Source: Clostridia bacterium
Lineage (GTDB): Bacteria; Bacillota; Clostridia; Christensenellales; Borkfalkiaceae
Reading direction: 5' to 3'
NCBI GenBank assembly: GCA_017399945.1
Contig: JAFQAQ010000009.1
Span: 1 to 59,829 of the forward strand
DNA: 59,829 nt
A program made the translations under genes and the position numbers. This document shows, one piece after another, positions 48,745 to 57,360 of the stretch. Positions within the stretch are counted from its first letter, which is position 1. Every line of letters begins with the position of its first letter. The notes below the pieces were generated by a model. The model ran no database searches. It was not told the origin of the DNA and saw only the letters and a program-made list of their open reading frames with translations.

Positions 48745-48783
48745 ACGCTATATTTTGTTTAATGCAGAATATAGCTTTTTTTA
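48745..48783 (+). terminator. Terminator after the XRE gene
   Basis: GCTATATT/AATATAGC stem (48747-48754 with 48768-48775), then seven T. Confidence 0.85.
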
Positions 48784-48844
48784 TATTTGGGAAAAGAAAA
48801 TAGTCTCTTACTATATTAGAAGGTAATTATTTCTAGATTTTTGG

Positions 48845-48853
48845 CATACCTTA
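48845..48853 (+). promoter_or_regulatory. Mother-cell-type -10 box before the YmxH gene
   Basis: CATACCTTA fits the SigE/SigK -10 pattern. It ends six bases before the ATG. The -35 is not clear. Confidence 0.4.
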
Positions 48854-48859
48854 GTATAT

Positions 48860-49300
48860 ATGGAATTAACTTATAGTCAATTAAAGTGTAGGGACGTGAT
48901 TAACGTTGCCGACGGAAAGTGTCTGGGTAGAATTACCGATATAAAATTTAGGTTTCCGGAAGGGGTTATCTCCGGAATATTCGTTCCCGGTAGAAAGGTT
49001 TATGGGTTTAGGCTTTTCGATAGGTCGCAAGTGTTTATCGAGGAGAATAAAATTTTAAGAATCGGCGGGGACGTGATACTAGTTAACCTTCGTGGGAGCG
49101 AGAGTTCTTGTCCGAGCGTAGACGTGGGGCAAGGCAAACCTAACAAACGCCCACCAAAGCCACCGCACTGCCCACCACCGTGTCCACCACCGTGTCCACC
49201 ACCGTGTCCACCACCTTGTCCTCCTTCGTGCGACGGTAGGTATCCTTCGGCAGAAAGGTTGTTCGGTGGAGACGGTGACGGAGATGCCGATGAATTCTAA
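48860..49300 (+). CDS. YlmC/YmxH-family sporulation protein with a Pro-Cys repeat tail, 146 aa
   Basis: The first ~80 residues form a PRC-barrel domain of the YlmC/YmxH family (LKCRDVINVADGKCLGRITD ... GFRLFDRSQVFIEENKILRIGGDVILVN). The family proper ends there. This protein adds a ~65-residue tail: a Lys/Pro linker, five to six PPPC repeats with six Cys spaced four residues apart (about 99-123), and an acidic Gly-Asp end. The repeats are coded by 12-bp tandem units. No RBS is seen, and the -10 box is six bases from the ATG, so it may be leaderless. Predicted mother-cell expression. Confidence 0.82.
   Translation: MELTYSQLKCRDVINVADGKCLGRITDIKFRFPEGVISGIFVPGRKVYGFRLFDRSQVFIEENKILRIGGDVILVNLRGSESSCPSVDVGQGKPNKRPPKPPHCPPPCPPPCPPPCPPPCPPSCDGRYPSAERLFGGDGDGDADEF
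49169..49228 (+). repeat. 12-bp tandem repeats coding PPPC
   Basis: Five in-frame units of TGTCCACCACCG with small changes, starting at 49169, 49181, 49193, 49205 and 49217. Confidence 0.92.
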
Positions 49301-49322
49301 CAGCAAAATTTAAAAAACCCCC

Positions 49323-49351
49323 TTGAAATGACGGCTAGAATAAGGTATAAT
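49323..49351 (+). promoter_or_regulatory. Promoter of the EF-G-like gene
   Basis: TTGAAA (49323-49328), 17-bp spacer, TATAAT (49346-49351), followed by a ~75-base leader containing a CACGGTC-AATA-CCGTG hairpin. Confidence 0.85.
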
Positions 49352-49427
49352 ATAGTCACGGTCAATACCGTGCGGAGTAGCCGCGATATATGATAAGATT
49401 TTTTATTTAATAAGGGGGACTTTACTA

Positions 49428-51494
49428 ATGGACATGATTTATGCGGAAAAGATTAGGAATATTGCCATAATTGGACATGGTGGCGAGGGCAAGACTTCGC
49501 TTGCAGAAGCGATTTTATTTAACGGCAAAACCATAGATAGGCTTGGCAAGGTTACCGACAAAAATACAGTGATGGATTTTGACGACCAAGAACTAAGTAG
49601 GGGTTGTTCAATATCCTTAGCGTGCGCTTACACTAATTGGGAAGGATATAAAATCAATATTATAGACGTTCCTGGATTTTTTGATTTTGAAGGGGAGTTC
49701 GAAAGTGCCCTTCGCGCAGTAGGAGCGGCAGTTTTGGTTGCCGATGCTAGCGGAAGCGTTTCGGTTGGCGCCGAAAAGGCAATTAACTACTGCTTAAAAA
49801 ACAAAATTCCGCTTATATTGTTTATAAACGGAATAGACAAAGAAAACGCCGATTACGTTCAAACGGTAGAAGCCTTCCGTAAACTTTACGGCAAAAAAAT
49901 TGCTACCGTACACGCGCCTATATTAATTGACAACAAGATGAAAGGTTACGTTTCGGTTATTTCCGGCAAGGCGTTCAAGTTTATGAACGGTGGTAGAGAA
50001 GAAATTCCCGTTCCACAAGACATGCACGACGAACTTGCGTTATTTAAAGAAGAACTTACCGAAGCGGCTGCTGAAACTTCGGAAGATTTACTAGATAAAT
50101 TCTTTGCTAACAACTGGCTTTCTAACGAAGACCTTATAGTCGGCGTTAAGCGTGGTGTTGCAAACGGCGATACTATTCCCGTTTTAGGTGGTTCGGCAAC
50201 CCAAAACCACGGAGTTATCAATCTACTTAACGAGATAGTGGCTATAATGCCTTCTCCTTACGAAAGAAAACCCGTGCATTACGAGGCAGTTGACGGTAGT
50301 AGAGAAGGGCTTATTGCTTGCGACGAAGAAAAACCTTTCTCCGCGCAAGTATTTAAGACGGTTGCAGACCCATTCGTTGGTAAACTTAATATGCTACGCG
50401 TATTTACCGGCGTGCTTAAAAGTGGTATGACCGTTTATAACGCAACGACGGGCGAAAAAGAACGTATTAACAACGTTTATATAATGAAAGGCAAAAAACA
50501 AGAAGCCGTTAACGAACTACGCGCAGGCGATATAGGCGCAGTTAACAAACTTAACGCAACCAACACGGGCGATACTCTTTGCGACGATTCGCATAGAATT
50601 AAGTTTGACGCAATACCTTTCAAAAAACCCGTTCTTACTATGGCGATAACCGCCGCTAAGAGTGGGGAAGAAGACAAGGTGTTCCAAGGACTTAATCGTC
50701 TTGCCGAGGAAGACCTTACCTTTAAGGTGGAAAAAGACAAAGAAACGGGCGAAATGGTTATTCGCGGACAAGGCGAAACCCAACTAGACGTTTTATGCAA
50801 GGCGCTCAAAGCAAAATTCGGTTGTGAAGCAGTGCTTTCCGATCCCAAAGTTGCGTTTAAGGAAACTATTTCTGCAAAAGCTCAGGCGGAAGGTAAACAC
50901 AAAAAACAAACGGGTGGCGCAGGTCAGTTCGGCGTGGTTAACATTACCTTTGAACCGGGTGCTGCCGACGGGTATTTTGAGTTCGTGGACGCAGTCGTTG
51001 GCGGTGCCGTTCCAAAACAATTTATTCCGTCTGTTGAAAAAGGACTTAGAGAAGCTATCCAAAAGGGCGTGTTAGCAGGTTATCCTATGGTTAACTTAAA
51101 GTGTACGTTAACCGACGGTAAATATCATCCCGTTGATAGTAAAGAAGTTGCTTTCATTTCTGCTGCTAAACTTGCTTATGAAGAAGCTTGCAAAAACGCT
51201 AAACCGGTTATTTTAGAACCCGTATATTCGTATAAAATCACCGTGCCTGATAGTTACACGGGCGACGTGCTTGGCGATATGAACAAACGTCGTGGTAGAA
51301 TTTTGGGTATGGAAGTCGTGGACGGTTTGCAAGAAATTTCTGCCGAAGCTCCACTTATTGAAATGCTTAAATACGCAACCGACCTTCGCAGTATGACGCA
51401 AGGTAGGGGCGCTTTCAGCGGTGAGTTCTTACGTTACGAAGAAGTGCCTTACGGCGAACAAGAAAAAATTATTGCCGACGCAAAAAATAATTAG
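49428..51494 (+). CDS. EF-G-like translational GTPase paralogue, 688 aa
   Basis: All EF-G domains I-V are present over 688 aa, but the G motifs depart from true EF-G: G1 is GHGGEGKTS (about residues 16-24), G3 is DVPGFFDF where EF-G has DTPGHVDF, and G4 reads NGID where NKxD is expected. It belongs with the EF-G-like/EF-G2 paralogues whose function is not settled (ribosome-associated, not the main translocase). The catalytic His of G3 is replaced by Phe. RBS GGGGGA at about 9 bp. Probably co-transcribed with the kinase 16 bases downstream. Confidence 0.88.
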   Translation: MDMIYAEKIRNIAIIGHGGEGKTSLAEAILFNGKTIDRLGKVTDKNTVMDFDDQELSRGCSISLACAYTNWEGYKINIIDVPGFFDFEGEFESALRAVGAAVLVADASGSVSVGAEKAINYCLKNKIPLILFINGIDKENADYVQTVEAFRKLYGKKIATVHAPILIDNKMKGYVSVISGKAFKFMNGGREEIPVPQDMHDELALFKEELTEAAAETSEDLLDKFFANNWLSNEDLIVGVKRGVANGDTIPVLGGSATQNHGVINLLNEIVAIMPSPYERKPVHYEAVDGSREGLIACDEEKPFSAQVFKTVADPFVGKLNMLRVFTGVLKSGMTVYNATTGEKERINNVYIMKGKKQEAVNELRAGDIGAVNKLNATNTGDTLCDDSHRIKFDAIPFKKPVLTMAITAAKSGEEDKVFQGLNRLAEEDLTFKVEKDKETGEMVIRGQGETQLDVLCKALKAKFGCEAVLSDPKVAFKETISAKAQAEGKHKKQTGGAGQFGVVNITFEPGAADGYFEFVDAVVGGAVPKQFIPSVEKGLREAIQKGVLAGYPMVNLKCTLTDGKYHPVDSKEVAFISAAKLAYEEACKNAKPVILEPVYSYKITVPDSYTGDVLGDMNKRRGRILGMEVVDGLQEISAEAPLIEMLKYATDLRSMTQGRGAFSGEFLRYEEVPYGEQEKIIADAKNN

Positions 51495-51510
51495 TCGGTA
51501 GGAGTAAATA

Positions 51511-52440
51511 ATGATATTAACTATATGCCCAAACCCTAGTATCGATTGTACCATAGAACTAGACAGTTTGAACGTGGGCATGCTAAACAGAATTGACAAT
51601 AAACTAGAAACCTATTCGGGCAAAGCCCTAAACGTTGCAATCGGTGTGGCTAGACTTAACGAAAAGTGTTATACCACGGGTTTTATGTTCGATAACCACA
51701 AATCTCTTTTTGAACAGGTTTTAGATAGAGAAGGGGTTAACCATAACTTCGTTTATAATAAAGGTAACGCTAGAACCAACTATAAAATTATAGACAAGCG
51801 TTCTATGCTAACCGAAATTAACGACCGTGGCGAACAAGTTACCCTTGCAAAACAAGTGGAACTTTTAGATAAGATTGAAAATCTTTCCCAAGAAAGCGAG
51901 ATTGCAGTTATTAGTGGAAGTTTACCAAAGGGCGTTAACTCTGAATTTTACGGTCAAATGGTGGAACGTATTCCAAGTCACGTTAAAGTGGTTGTGGACG
52001 CCGAAAAGGATAATATGCTTTCGGCAATGGCAAAAAGACAAATCTTTATGGTTAAACCAAACCTTAAAGAACTTGAAAGACTTTTTGATACCAGCGTGAA
52101 CACTACCAAAGATATAGTTTATTTAGGTAATAAACTTATCGGTATGGGCGTTCAAAACGTGTTGGTTTCAATGGGAACGGACGGCGCTATTTTTAACGAC
52201 GGCAAAAACACCTATTACTGTAAAAGCGCTTCGGTTGCAGTTAACTCCGCCGTAGGCGCAGGCGATAGCATGGTGGCGGCGGCGTGCGTTGGATTTACCC
52301 GTGGACTTCCCGTTCAAGAAGTGCTTAAAATGGCAGTTGCCGCAGGAACGGCAGCCGTTACCACTAGTGGAACGAATCTTTTCTATTACGATAAATATCA
52401 AGAAATTTACTCTAAAATTACCGTGGAAAAAATGATTTAA
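51511..52440 (+). CDS. 1-phosphofructokinase / LacC-type sugar-phosphate kinase
   Basis: PfkB-family kinase phosphorylating a hexose phosphate, most likely fructose-1-phosphate or tagatose-6-phosphate. N-terminal ICPNPSIDCTI, SGKALNVAIGVARL and the C-terminal anion hole/base NSAVGAGDSMVA (about residues 245-256) are clear. 309 aa is normal. No PTS or lac/fru gene is nearby, so FruK versus LacC cannot be settled. GGAG is 8 bp before the ATG. Confidence 0.9.
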   Translation: MILTICPNPSIDCTIELDSLNVGMLNRIDNKLETYSGKALNVAIGVARLNEKCYTTGFMFDNHKSLFEQVLDREGVNHNFVYNKGNARTNYKIIDKRSMLTEINDRGEQVTLAKQVELLDKIENLSQESEIAVISGSLPKGVNSEFYGQMVERIPSHVKVVVDAEKDNMLSAMAKRQIFMVKPNLKELERLFDTSVNTTKDIVYLGNKLIGMGVQNVLVSMGTDGAIFNDGKNTYYCKSASVAVNSAVGAGDSMVAAACVGFTRGLPVQEVLKMAVAAGTAAVTTSGTNLFYYDKYQEIYSKITVEKMI

Positions 52441-52454
52441 AAAACTATATAAAC

Positions 52455-52489
52455 CATAAAGCCAGAGCCAATAGTTCTGGCTTTTTATT
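52455..52489 (+). terminator. Terminator after the kinase
   Basis: AAAGCCAGAG/TTCTGGCTTT-type stem followed by T-rich run. Confidence 0.85.
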
Positions 52490-52508
52490 TAGGTAAACTT
52501 ATAAGTCC

Positions 52509-52537
52509 TTGACTTTGACTTTTAGTAGGGGTATAAT
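52509..52537 (+). promoter_or_regulatory. Promoter of the ABC-2 operon
   Basis: TTGACT (52509-52514), 17-bp spacer, TATAAT (52532-52537). Confidence 0.85.
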
Positions 52538-52569
52538 AATTTTAGAAAAAAAGTATTGGAGATAACGAC

Positions 52570-53292
52570 ATGCTTCAAATAATTAATTTAACAAAATCAT
52601 ACAACAAAAAAACCAACGCCGTAGACCGACTTAGCCTTAGTATAAAACCCGGTGAAGTGTTTGGTTTTATCGGTCATAACGGCGCGGGTAAATCTACTGC
52701 GATTAAGTGTATCGTAGGGGCGTTAAACTTTGAAGACGGCGAAATTCTTATCGACGGCGTTTCCGTTAAAGAAAACCCTATATACTGTAAAAGTATTACT
52801 GCATATATTCCCGATAACCCCGATATTTACGATTATTTAACGGGTATTCAATACCTTAATTTCGTGGGGGATATTTACGGGGTAGAAGCTTCCGTTCGTG
52901 AAAGTCTTATTACCGATTACGCAACTCGTTTTGAGATTATAAACGATTTAGGCAATTTGATTTCCACCTATTCGCATGGTATGAAACAAAAATTAGTTTT
53001 ACTTTCTGCCTTAATACATAAACCCAAACTTTTGGTTTTAGACGAACCTTTCGTTGGACTAGACCCACTTGCAGCCCACAACGTAAAACAAATTATGCGC
53101 GAACTTTGTGATTCTGGTTCTTCCATATTCTTTTCCACCCACGTTTTAGAAGTTGCTGAAAAACTTTGCGATAGGGTAGGTATCATCAAAAAAGGTAAAC
53201 TAGTTGCCCAAGGTAATATGGAAGAAATCGTTGGCGATAAATCCCTAGAAAGCATTTTCTTAGAGATTGCAAAGGAGAAAGTAGATGAGTAA
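52570..53292 (+). CDS. ABC transporter ATP-binding protein, 240 aa
   Basis: ATPase subunit of an ABC-2-type exporter. Walker A GHNGAGKST (about residues 35-43), Walker B LLVLDEPFVGLD (about 154-165) and the H-loop FSTH are intact. The signature is the degenerate YSHGMKQK common in this BcrA/EcsA-like branch. RBS GGAG at 8 bp. It overlaps the permease gene by 8 bases, so both form one transporter. Substrate unknown. Confidence 0.93.
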   Translation: MLQIINLTKSYNKKTNAVDRLSLSIKPGEVFGFIGHNGAGKSTAIKCIVGALNFEDGEILIDGVSVKENPIYCKSITAYIPDNPDIYDYLTGIQYLNFVGDIYGVEASVRESLITDYATRFEIINDLGNLISTYSHGMKQKLVLLSALIHKPKLLVLDEPFVGLDPLAAHNVKQIMRELCDSGSSIFFSTHVLEVAEKLCDRVGIIKKGKLVAQGNMEEIVGDKSLESIFLEIAKEKVDE

Positions 53293-54874
53293 GTTTTTAA
53301 CTCTTTTTAAAGTCAACCTTTTATCGCTTTTCGGACTCAACAAAAAACTTTACGGTGGCAAGAAAGGTAAACTTATCGGCATGGTTTTACTAGGCGTGTT
53401 GATTATGGGTTTAAGTTTTCTCTACTCCATGCTTTTTATAGAGGGCATGAAGTTTCAACAGGCGATGACTGGCACAGAGATTAACGGCGTAGTTCATACT
53501 TTTATTGTAGTTGCTGCTCTCGTAACCTTTATATTTTCATTTTATTCGGTGGCTAATTTAATTTACGGTGCGCAAGATTACGATATGCTTGCCGCTATGC
53601 CCGTAAAAAAACACCAAATAGTGTTTTCAAAGTTACTAGCAACTTTGGTTGGCGATATTATTTTAACTTTGCTTATAGTAATTCCCGCAATCTTTGCCGA
53701 ACAATTATACCTAGAAAACCTTAATTTTTCAATTGTGGTTTCCTACTTGCTATGCGCTTTTGTTTGTCCATTTTTGCCAATTGCTGTTGCCACTTTGGTT
53801 GGCGCGTTGTTTACCATTATCACTGCAAAGATAAGGTTTAAAAACCTTTTTAAGACTTTACTTTATCTTCTCGTTATCGCTTCGGTACTGCCCTTGTATT
53901 TTACCGACGACTTTTTATTCGTTATGCAAATAGTGGATAAAATATATTTTATAAAACCAATTCTCGATAGGGCGTTGGATAACGTTTGGTATTTGCTTGC
54001 CTTTGTGGGAATTAACGTGGGCGCTTTCGTTCTCGTGGTGCTTTTCGTTAGTCTTTCTTATCATAAAGTAAACTCTCTTATAAAATCGGGCGCAACAAAA
54101 ACCAAATTTAAAATGCGCAAGATAAAGGGCAGTTCGCCACTACGCGCGCTTGTTAAACACGACCTAAAACGCCTTTTCACTTGTCCTATTTATATCGTTA
54201 ACGCAATCGGCGGTGTTTTCGTTTCTATCGTAATCATAGTTCCATTTTTTATCCTTGCGTCGGAAACGGACGGAGAGGTGCTAAGTATTTTAGGGCCTTT
54301 CGTGTCGCTTTTTGTGCCGGCTTTTTTGGTGTTCTTTACTTGTATGGCGCCCACGACGGCGTGTTCGATATCCATCGAAGGCAATACCTTTTGGCAACTT
54401 AAAACCTTGCCAGTTAAAGCAAGCCAAATACTAAACTCTAAACTTATAATAAACCTAATTTTTTATATTCCGCTTAATATTATAATTTCCGTAGCGGTTG
54501 GAATTTTGTTTAAAATGCAATTTATAAGCGTGTTATTAATTGCTTTTTGTGGTATTACGGTTGCGCTTTTTGCTAGCATTACAGGGCTTTATCTTAATCT
54601 AAAACTTCCGCTTATGGATTGGACTAACGTTCAAAAACCCGTAAAACAAGGTGGTTCGGTGGGGCTTATGGTTTTAATTGCTATGTTGCTGATGATTTTG
54701 TTTGGCGCAGGTGGATACGCCGTTGGGTTCGTTGACCAAGGATTTTTCTCCTTTTTATACTCACTAACGGCAAACCAATACGTTTTATTGGTAACCGTGT
54801 TGCTTTTAGTAGTAACGACCGTGTTATACCTTTTAATGATGAAAAATTCACAAAATTTAATCGATAAGATATAA
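53285..54874 (+). CDS. ABC-2-type permease, 529 aa
   Basis: Integral membrane partner of the preceding ATPase. About twelve helices in two halves, starting at about residues 33-52, 70-92, 112-133, 145-175, 186-205 and 226-255, then 305-328, 340-365, 395-420, 423-445, 464-490 and 497-522. The AAMPVKKHQIVFSKLLA and KTLPVKASQILNSKLI stretches are the repeated coupling segments of the two halves. Related to large clostridial ABC-2 permeases of unclear substrate. Confidence 0.85.
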   Translation: MSKFLTLFKVNLLSLFGLNKKLYGGKKGKLIGMVLLGVLIMGLSFLYSMLFIEGMKFQQAMTGTEINGVVHTFIVVAALVTFIFSFYSVANLIYGAQDYDMLAAMPVKKHQIVFSKLLATLVGDIILTLLIVIPAIFAEQLYLENLNFSIVVSYLLCAFVCPFLPIAVATLVGALFTIITAKIRFKNLFKTLLYLLVIASVLPLYFTDDFLFVMQIVDKIYFIKPILDRALDNVWYLLAFVGINVGAFVLVVLFVSLSYHKVNSLIKSGATKTKFKMRKIKGSSPLRALVKHDLKRLFTCPIYIVNAIGGVFVSIVIIVPFFILASETDGEVLSILGPFVSLFVPAFLVFFTCMAPTTACSISIEGNTFWQLKTLPVKASQILNSKLIINLIFYIPLNIIISVAVGILFKMQFISVLLIAFCGITVALFASITGLYLNLKLPLMDWTNVQKPVKQGGSVGLMVLIAMLLMILFGAGGYAVGFVDQGFFSFLYSLTANQYVLLVTVLLLVVTTVLYLLMMKNSQNLIDKI

Positions 54875-54888
54875 TTAGTCTAAATTCG

Positions 54889-54917
54889 ACATAAAAAAGG
54901 TTTTATCGGCATAAGTT
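54889..54917 (+). promoter_or_regulatory. SigE-type promoter of spoIIID (predicted)
   Basis: ACATAAA (54889-54895), 14-bp spacer, CATAAGTT (54910-54917). spoIIID is SigE-dependent in Bacillus. Confidence 0.5.
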
Positions 54918-54946
54918 GTATTATCCATATTTAGGGGGAATACGCT

Positions 54947-55207
54947 ATGCACGACCAATTGACCGAAAGGGTTGTTGAAGAAGGACGGTATATTGCCCAA
55001 ACGGGCGCAACCGTAAGGGCGACTGCAAAAGTTTTTCATTTCAGCAAATCAACCGTTCATAAAGACGTTTCCGAACGTCTTGAAAAAATCGATTTAGACT
55101 TATACAAAAAAGTTCAAAAGGTTTTGGAAAAAAATCTTTTAGAACGGCATTTGCGTGGTGGAGAAGCGACTAGAATTAAATATCTTAAAAACCGTACCCA
55201 AAAATAA
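54947..55207 (+). CDS. spoIIID: Sporulation transcription regulator SpoIIID
   Basis: Mother-cell DNA-binding regulator acting with SigE and before SigK. HTH VRATAKVFHFSKSTVHKDVSERL (about residues 22-44) and the conserved RHLRGGEATRIKYL near the end are diagnostic. 86 aa matches the family. RBS GGGGGA. The terminator overlaps the last codons. Confidence 0.95.
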   Translation: MHDQLTERVVEEGRYIAQTGATVRATAKVFHFSKSTVHKDVSERLEKIDLDLYKKVQKVLEKNLLERHLRGGEATRIKYLKNRTQK

Positions 55208-55222
55208 AGGGACGGTTTTTTT
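55187..55222 (+). terminator. spoIIID terminator
   Basis: ACCGT-CCC/GGG-ACGGT stem with one bulge, followed by seven T. Confidence 0.85.
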
Positions 55223-55232
55223 AATTAATAAG

Positions 55233-55261
55233 TTGACAATATTCAATTATCGTATTAAAAT
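55233..55261 (+). promoter_or_regulatory. Promoter of the NMT1-type uptake operon
   Basis: TTGACA (55233-55238), 17-bp spacer, TAAAAT (55256-55261). Confidence 0.87.
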
Positions 55262-55267
55262 AAAAAT

Positions 55268-55381
55268 ATAAATACCTGAACTGAAAGGTTCGCCTGACAG
55301 CAAAGGGGTGAATAGGTTTATCTTTAAGGCTAAACGCCTTTATTTTCCTTACTCCCTGTGTTTGTCACTTGGAGTTTTTTT
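55268..55381 (+). ncRNA. Structured leader with terminator (candidate attenuator/riboswitch)
   Basis: Between promoter and gene: a GAAC/GTTC hairpin (about 55278-55291), a GGGG-rich strand at about 55303-55307, an AAGGC-TAAAC-GCCTT hairpin (55326-55340), and a terminator. GACA near 55295 could pair with TGTC near 55363. Not a riboswitch class I can name. Confidence 0.45.
55351..55381 (+). terminator. Leader terminator upstream of the binding protein
   Basis: ACTCC...GTG/CAC...GGAGT hairpin followed by seven T, 30 bp before the ATG. Confidence 0.75.
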
Positions 55382-55413
55382 GTTTTAGTAGGGTATAATT
55401 AAGGAGAATTACT

Positions 55414-56436
55414 ATGAAAAGATTGCTAGCATTATTTCTCAGTTTGGTATCTTGCCTATCGCTAGTTTGTGCGTCGGCTTGTAACGACCAATCTTCAAAC
55501 CCAAATGGCGAAAATAAAACGCTTACTTTTTACGCTCCCGACGGTGCGCCTGCGCTTGCCGTTGCAAAGTTTATTAATGACGGCGAAAACTTTGGTATTG
55601 ATAACGTTAACGTTGAATATAACGTGGTTGCTTCAAGCGACATCGGTCCGGTTATGATGCAAGGCAAGGGCGATTTTATCGTTATGCCCGTAAATGCGGC
55701 AAGCAAACTCTATAAAGCATCCTCCAACGCGCCTTACGTTATGACGGCAGTTTTAACTCACGGCAACTTATATTTAATGAGTAGTGTTGGAACTACTAGT
55801 TTACAAGACCTTAAAGGGCAAGTGGTGGGCGTTATCGGTCAAGGATTAGTACCCGATTTAACTTTTAGGGCAATTTTATCGGATAACGGACTACTTGGCG
55901 ACGTTGTGGTGGGAAATACTGCAACTCCTGATAAAATTACCATTCAATATTTTGAAAAAGCACCCGATATGATTCCTTTACTTAAACAAGGCGCACTTAA
56001 AATCGGTTTGCTTCCTGAACCTGCTTGCACTAACTTAACCAAGGTTGCGTCTAACCATACGTGGACTAGAATGGACGTACAAGAACTATACGACGCCCAA
56101 TCCAAAAGTTATCCACAAGCAGTGTTGATGGTTAAAAAGAGCGTTTATCAACAATACAAAACTAAAATAGACGGCATGCAATCGTTGTTTAGCCAAAACG
56201 TAGAATGGGTAAAAACTAACACCGAACAAGCAGTTCAAGCCGTTAACGCCAAACTAAAAGAGGGCGTAACCCCTTCGTTAGTTGCAAGTAACGTTACGCC
56301 TAGCGTAGTTGATAATTGCAAAATCTTCTACCAAGCGTCAAGCGTTGCTAAAACGGACGTTATTAACTATATAAACAAAATTATCGCTATCGTGCCTAAC
56401 TCTGCCGTGGCGATTGCACAGGATTTCTTTGCATAA
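55414..56436 (+). CDS. NMT1/ThiY-type ABC substrate-binding lipoprotein
   Basis: Extracellular solute receptor of the NitT/TauT/thiamine-precursor (NMT1) class. Signal peptide with Cys at about residue 23 (CASACNDQ). The mature protein begins LTFYAPDGAPALAVAKF, and VGVIGQGLVPDLTFRAIL and LPEPACTNL are typical of the fold. 340 aa is normal. The substrate may be an aminopyrimidine, nitrate/sulfonate-like anion or similar; not decidable here. Its TAA overlaps the permease ATG. Confidence 0.87.
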   Translation: MKRLLALFLSLVSCLSLVCASACNDQSSNPNGENKTLTFYAPDGAPALAVAKFINDGENFGIDNVNVEYNVVASSDIGPVMMQGKGDFIVMPVNAASKLYKASSNAPYVMTAVLTHGNLYLMSSVGTTSLQDLKGQVVGVIGQGLVPDLTFRAILSDNGLLGDVVVGNTATPDKITIQYFEKAPDMIPLLKQGALKIGLLPEPACTNLTKVASNHTWTRMDVQELYDAQSKSYPQAVLMVKKSVYQQYKTKIDGMQSLFSQNVEWVKTNTEQAVQAVNAKLKEGVTPSLVASNVTPSVVDNCKIFYQASSVAKTDVINYINKIIAIVPNSAVAIAQDFFA

Positions 56437-57194
56437 TGGATAACAAAAAGATAAAAATTCTTAATTTAATACTTCCTATAATAAGCATTTGCGCCGTATT
56501 GGTTTTTTGGTCGGTTGCAGCTTTAATAGAAGATAACGTGTTTATACTTCCAACCCTTTCACAAACGGTGGAAAGTCTTTTGGCGTTGTTTTTAGATAAG
56601 GGTTTTTATATTGCTGTGTTAACAACCTTTATAAGAAGTTTTTTGGGGTTTTTGATATCTTTTATAATTGCTTTCGTCCTAGCGTATTTTTCGGTTAAGA
56701 AAGACTGGATAAAAAAACTCGTTCAACCGTTAATTTCTATAATGCGCGCCCTTCCTACCATTGCAATTGTTTTGCTTTTATTACTATGGACGACTTCGCA
56801 AATTGCACCGATAGTGGTAACTGCGCTCGTGGTGTTGCCGACTTCTTTTAATAATATGTACTCGGCGTTTAGTGGTGTGGATAAAAACGTGCTAGAAGCA
56901 AGCGAGGTGGACGGAGCAACCAAACTAAACGTTTTTTATAAAATAGAATTTCCTCTTATCGCTCCCGATTTTTATCGTGCGGTGGGCAGTGGAATTTCTC
57001 TGAACTTTAAACTTATGGTCGCCGCCGAAGTAATAGCCCAAACGGCAGATTCTTTGGGGTTTTTGCTAAACACCTCCAAAGCCTATTTTGAAACGCCTAC
57101 TATGATGGCGCTAGTTATCGTTTCGGTCTTGGTCGGCGTGCTTATTGAAAGTATCTTTATCTTTATTTCTAAAAAAGTAGACGATTGGCGATAG
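56436..57194 (+). CDS. NitT/TauT/ThiX-type ABC permease
   Basis: Membrane subunit with the BPD_transp_1 fold: about six helices and the EAA-type loop EASEVDGATKLNVFYKIEFPLIAPDFYRAV (about residues 149-178). 252 aa is typical. Overlaps the binding-protein gene by one base. No matching ATPase gene follows: a terminator and then an unrelated promoter come next, so the ATPase must be elsewhere or shared. Confidence 0.92.
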   Translation: MDNKKIKILNLILPIISICAVLVFWSVAALIEDNVFILPTLSQTVESLLALFLDKGFYIAVLTTFIRSFLGFLISFIIAFVLAYFSVKKDWIKKLVQPLISIMRALPTIAIVLLLLLWTTSQIAPIVVTALVVLPTSFNNMYSAFSGVDKNVLEASEVDGATKLNVFYKIEFPLIAPDFYRAVGSGISLNFKLMVAAEVIAQTADSLGFLLNTSKAYFETPTMMALVIVSVLVGVLIESIFIFISKKVDDWR

Positions 57195-57213
57195 AAAATT
57201 AGGTTAAGTAAAA

Positions 57214-57252
57214 CAAAAAGCGACTTGTCTTACGTAGAGTCGCTTTTTTATT
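57214..57252 (+). terminator. Terminator after the uptake operon
   Basis: AAAAAGCGACT/AGTCGCTTTTT stem then T residues. Confidence 0.9.
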
Positions 57253-57310
57253 TTAAGTTAAACGTTATAAATTTAAAGCCTATTTAATAAAATCTAAATC
57301 TTATTTTATA

Positions 57311-57339
57311 TTGACAAAATTTATCGCCTTTGTTAAAAT
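57311..57339 (+). promoter_or_regulatory. Promoter of the PqqD-like gene
   Basis: TTGACA (57311-57316), 17-bp spacer, TAAAAT (57334-57339). Confidence 0.87.
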
Positions 57340-57360
57340 AGTAGGGTATATAAATAAGGT

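Noticed and set aside
55268-55381. TPP riboswitch upstream of the NMT1-type binding protein
   Set aside because: The context fits, but the conserved CUGAGA and ACCUGAUCUGG-type core was not found.
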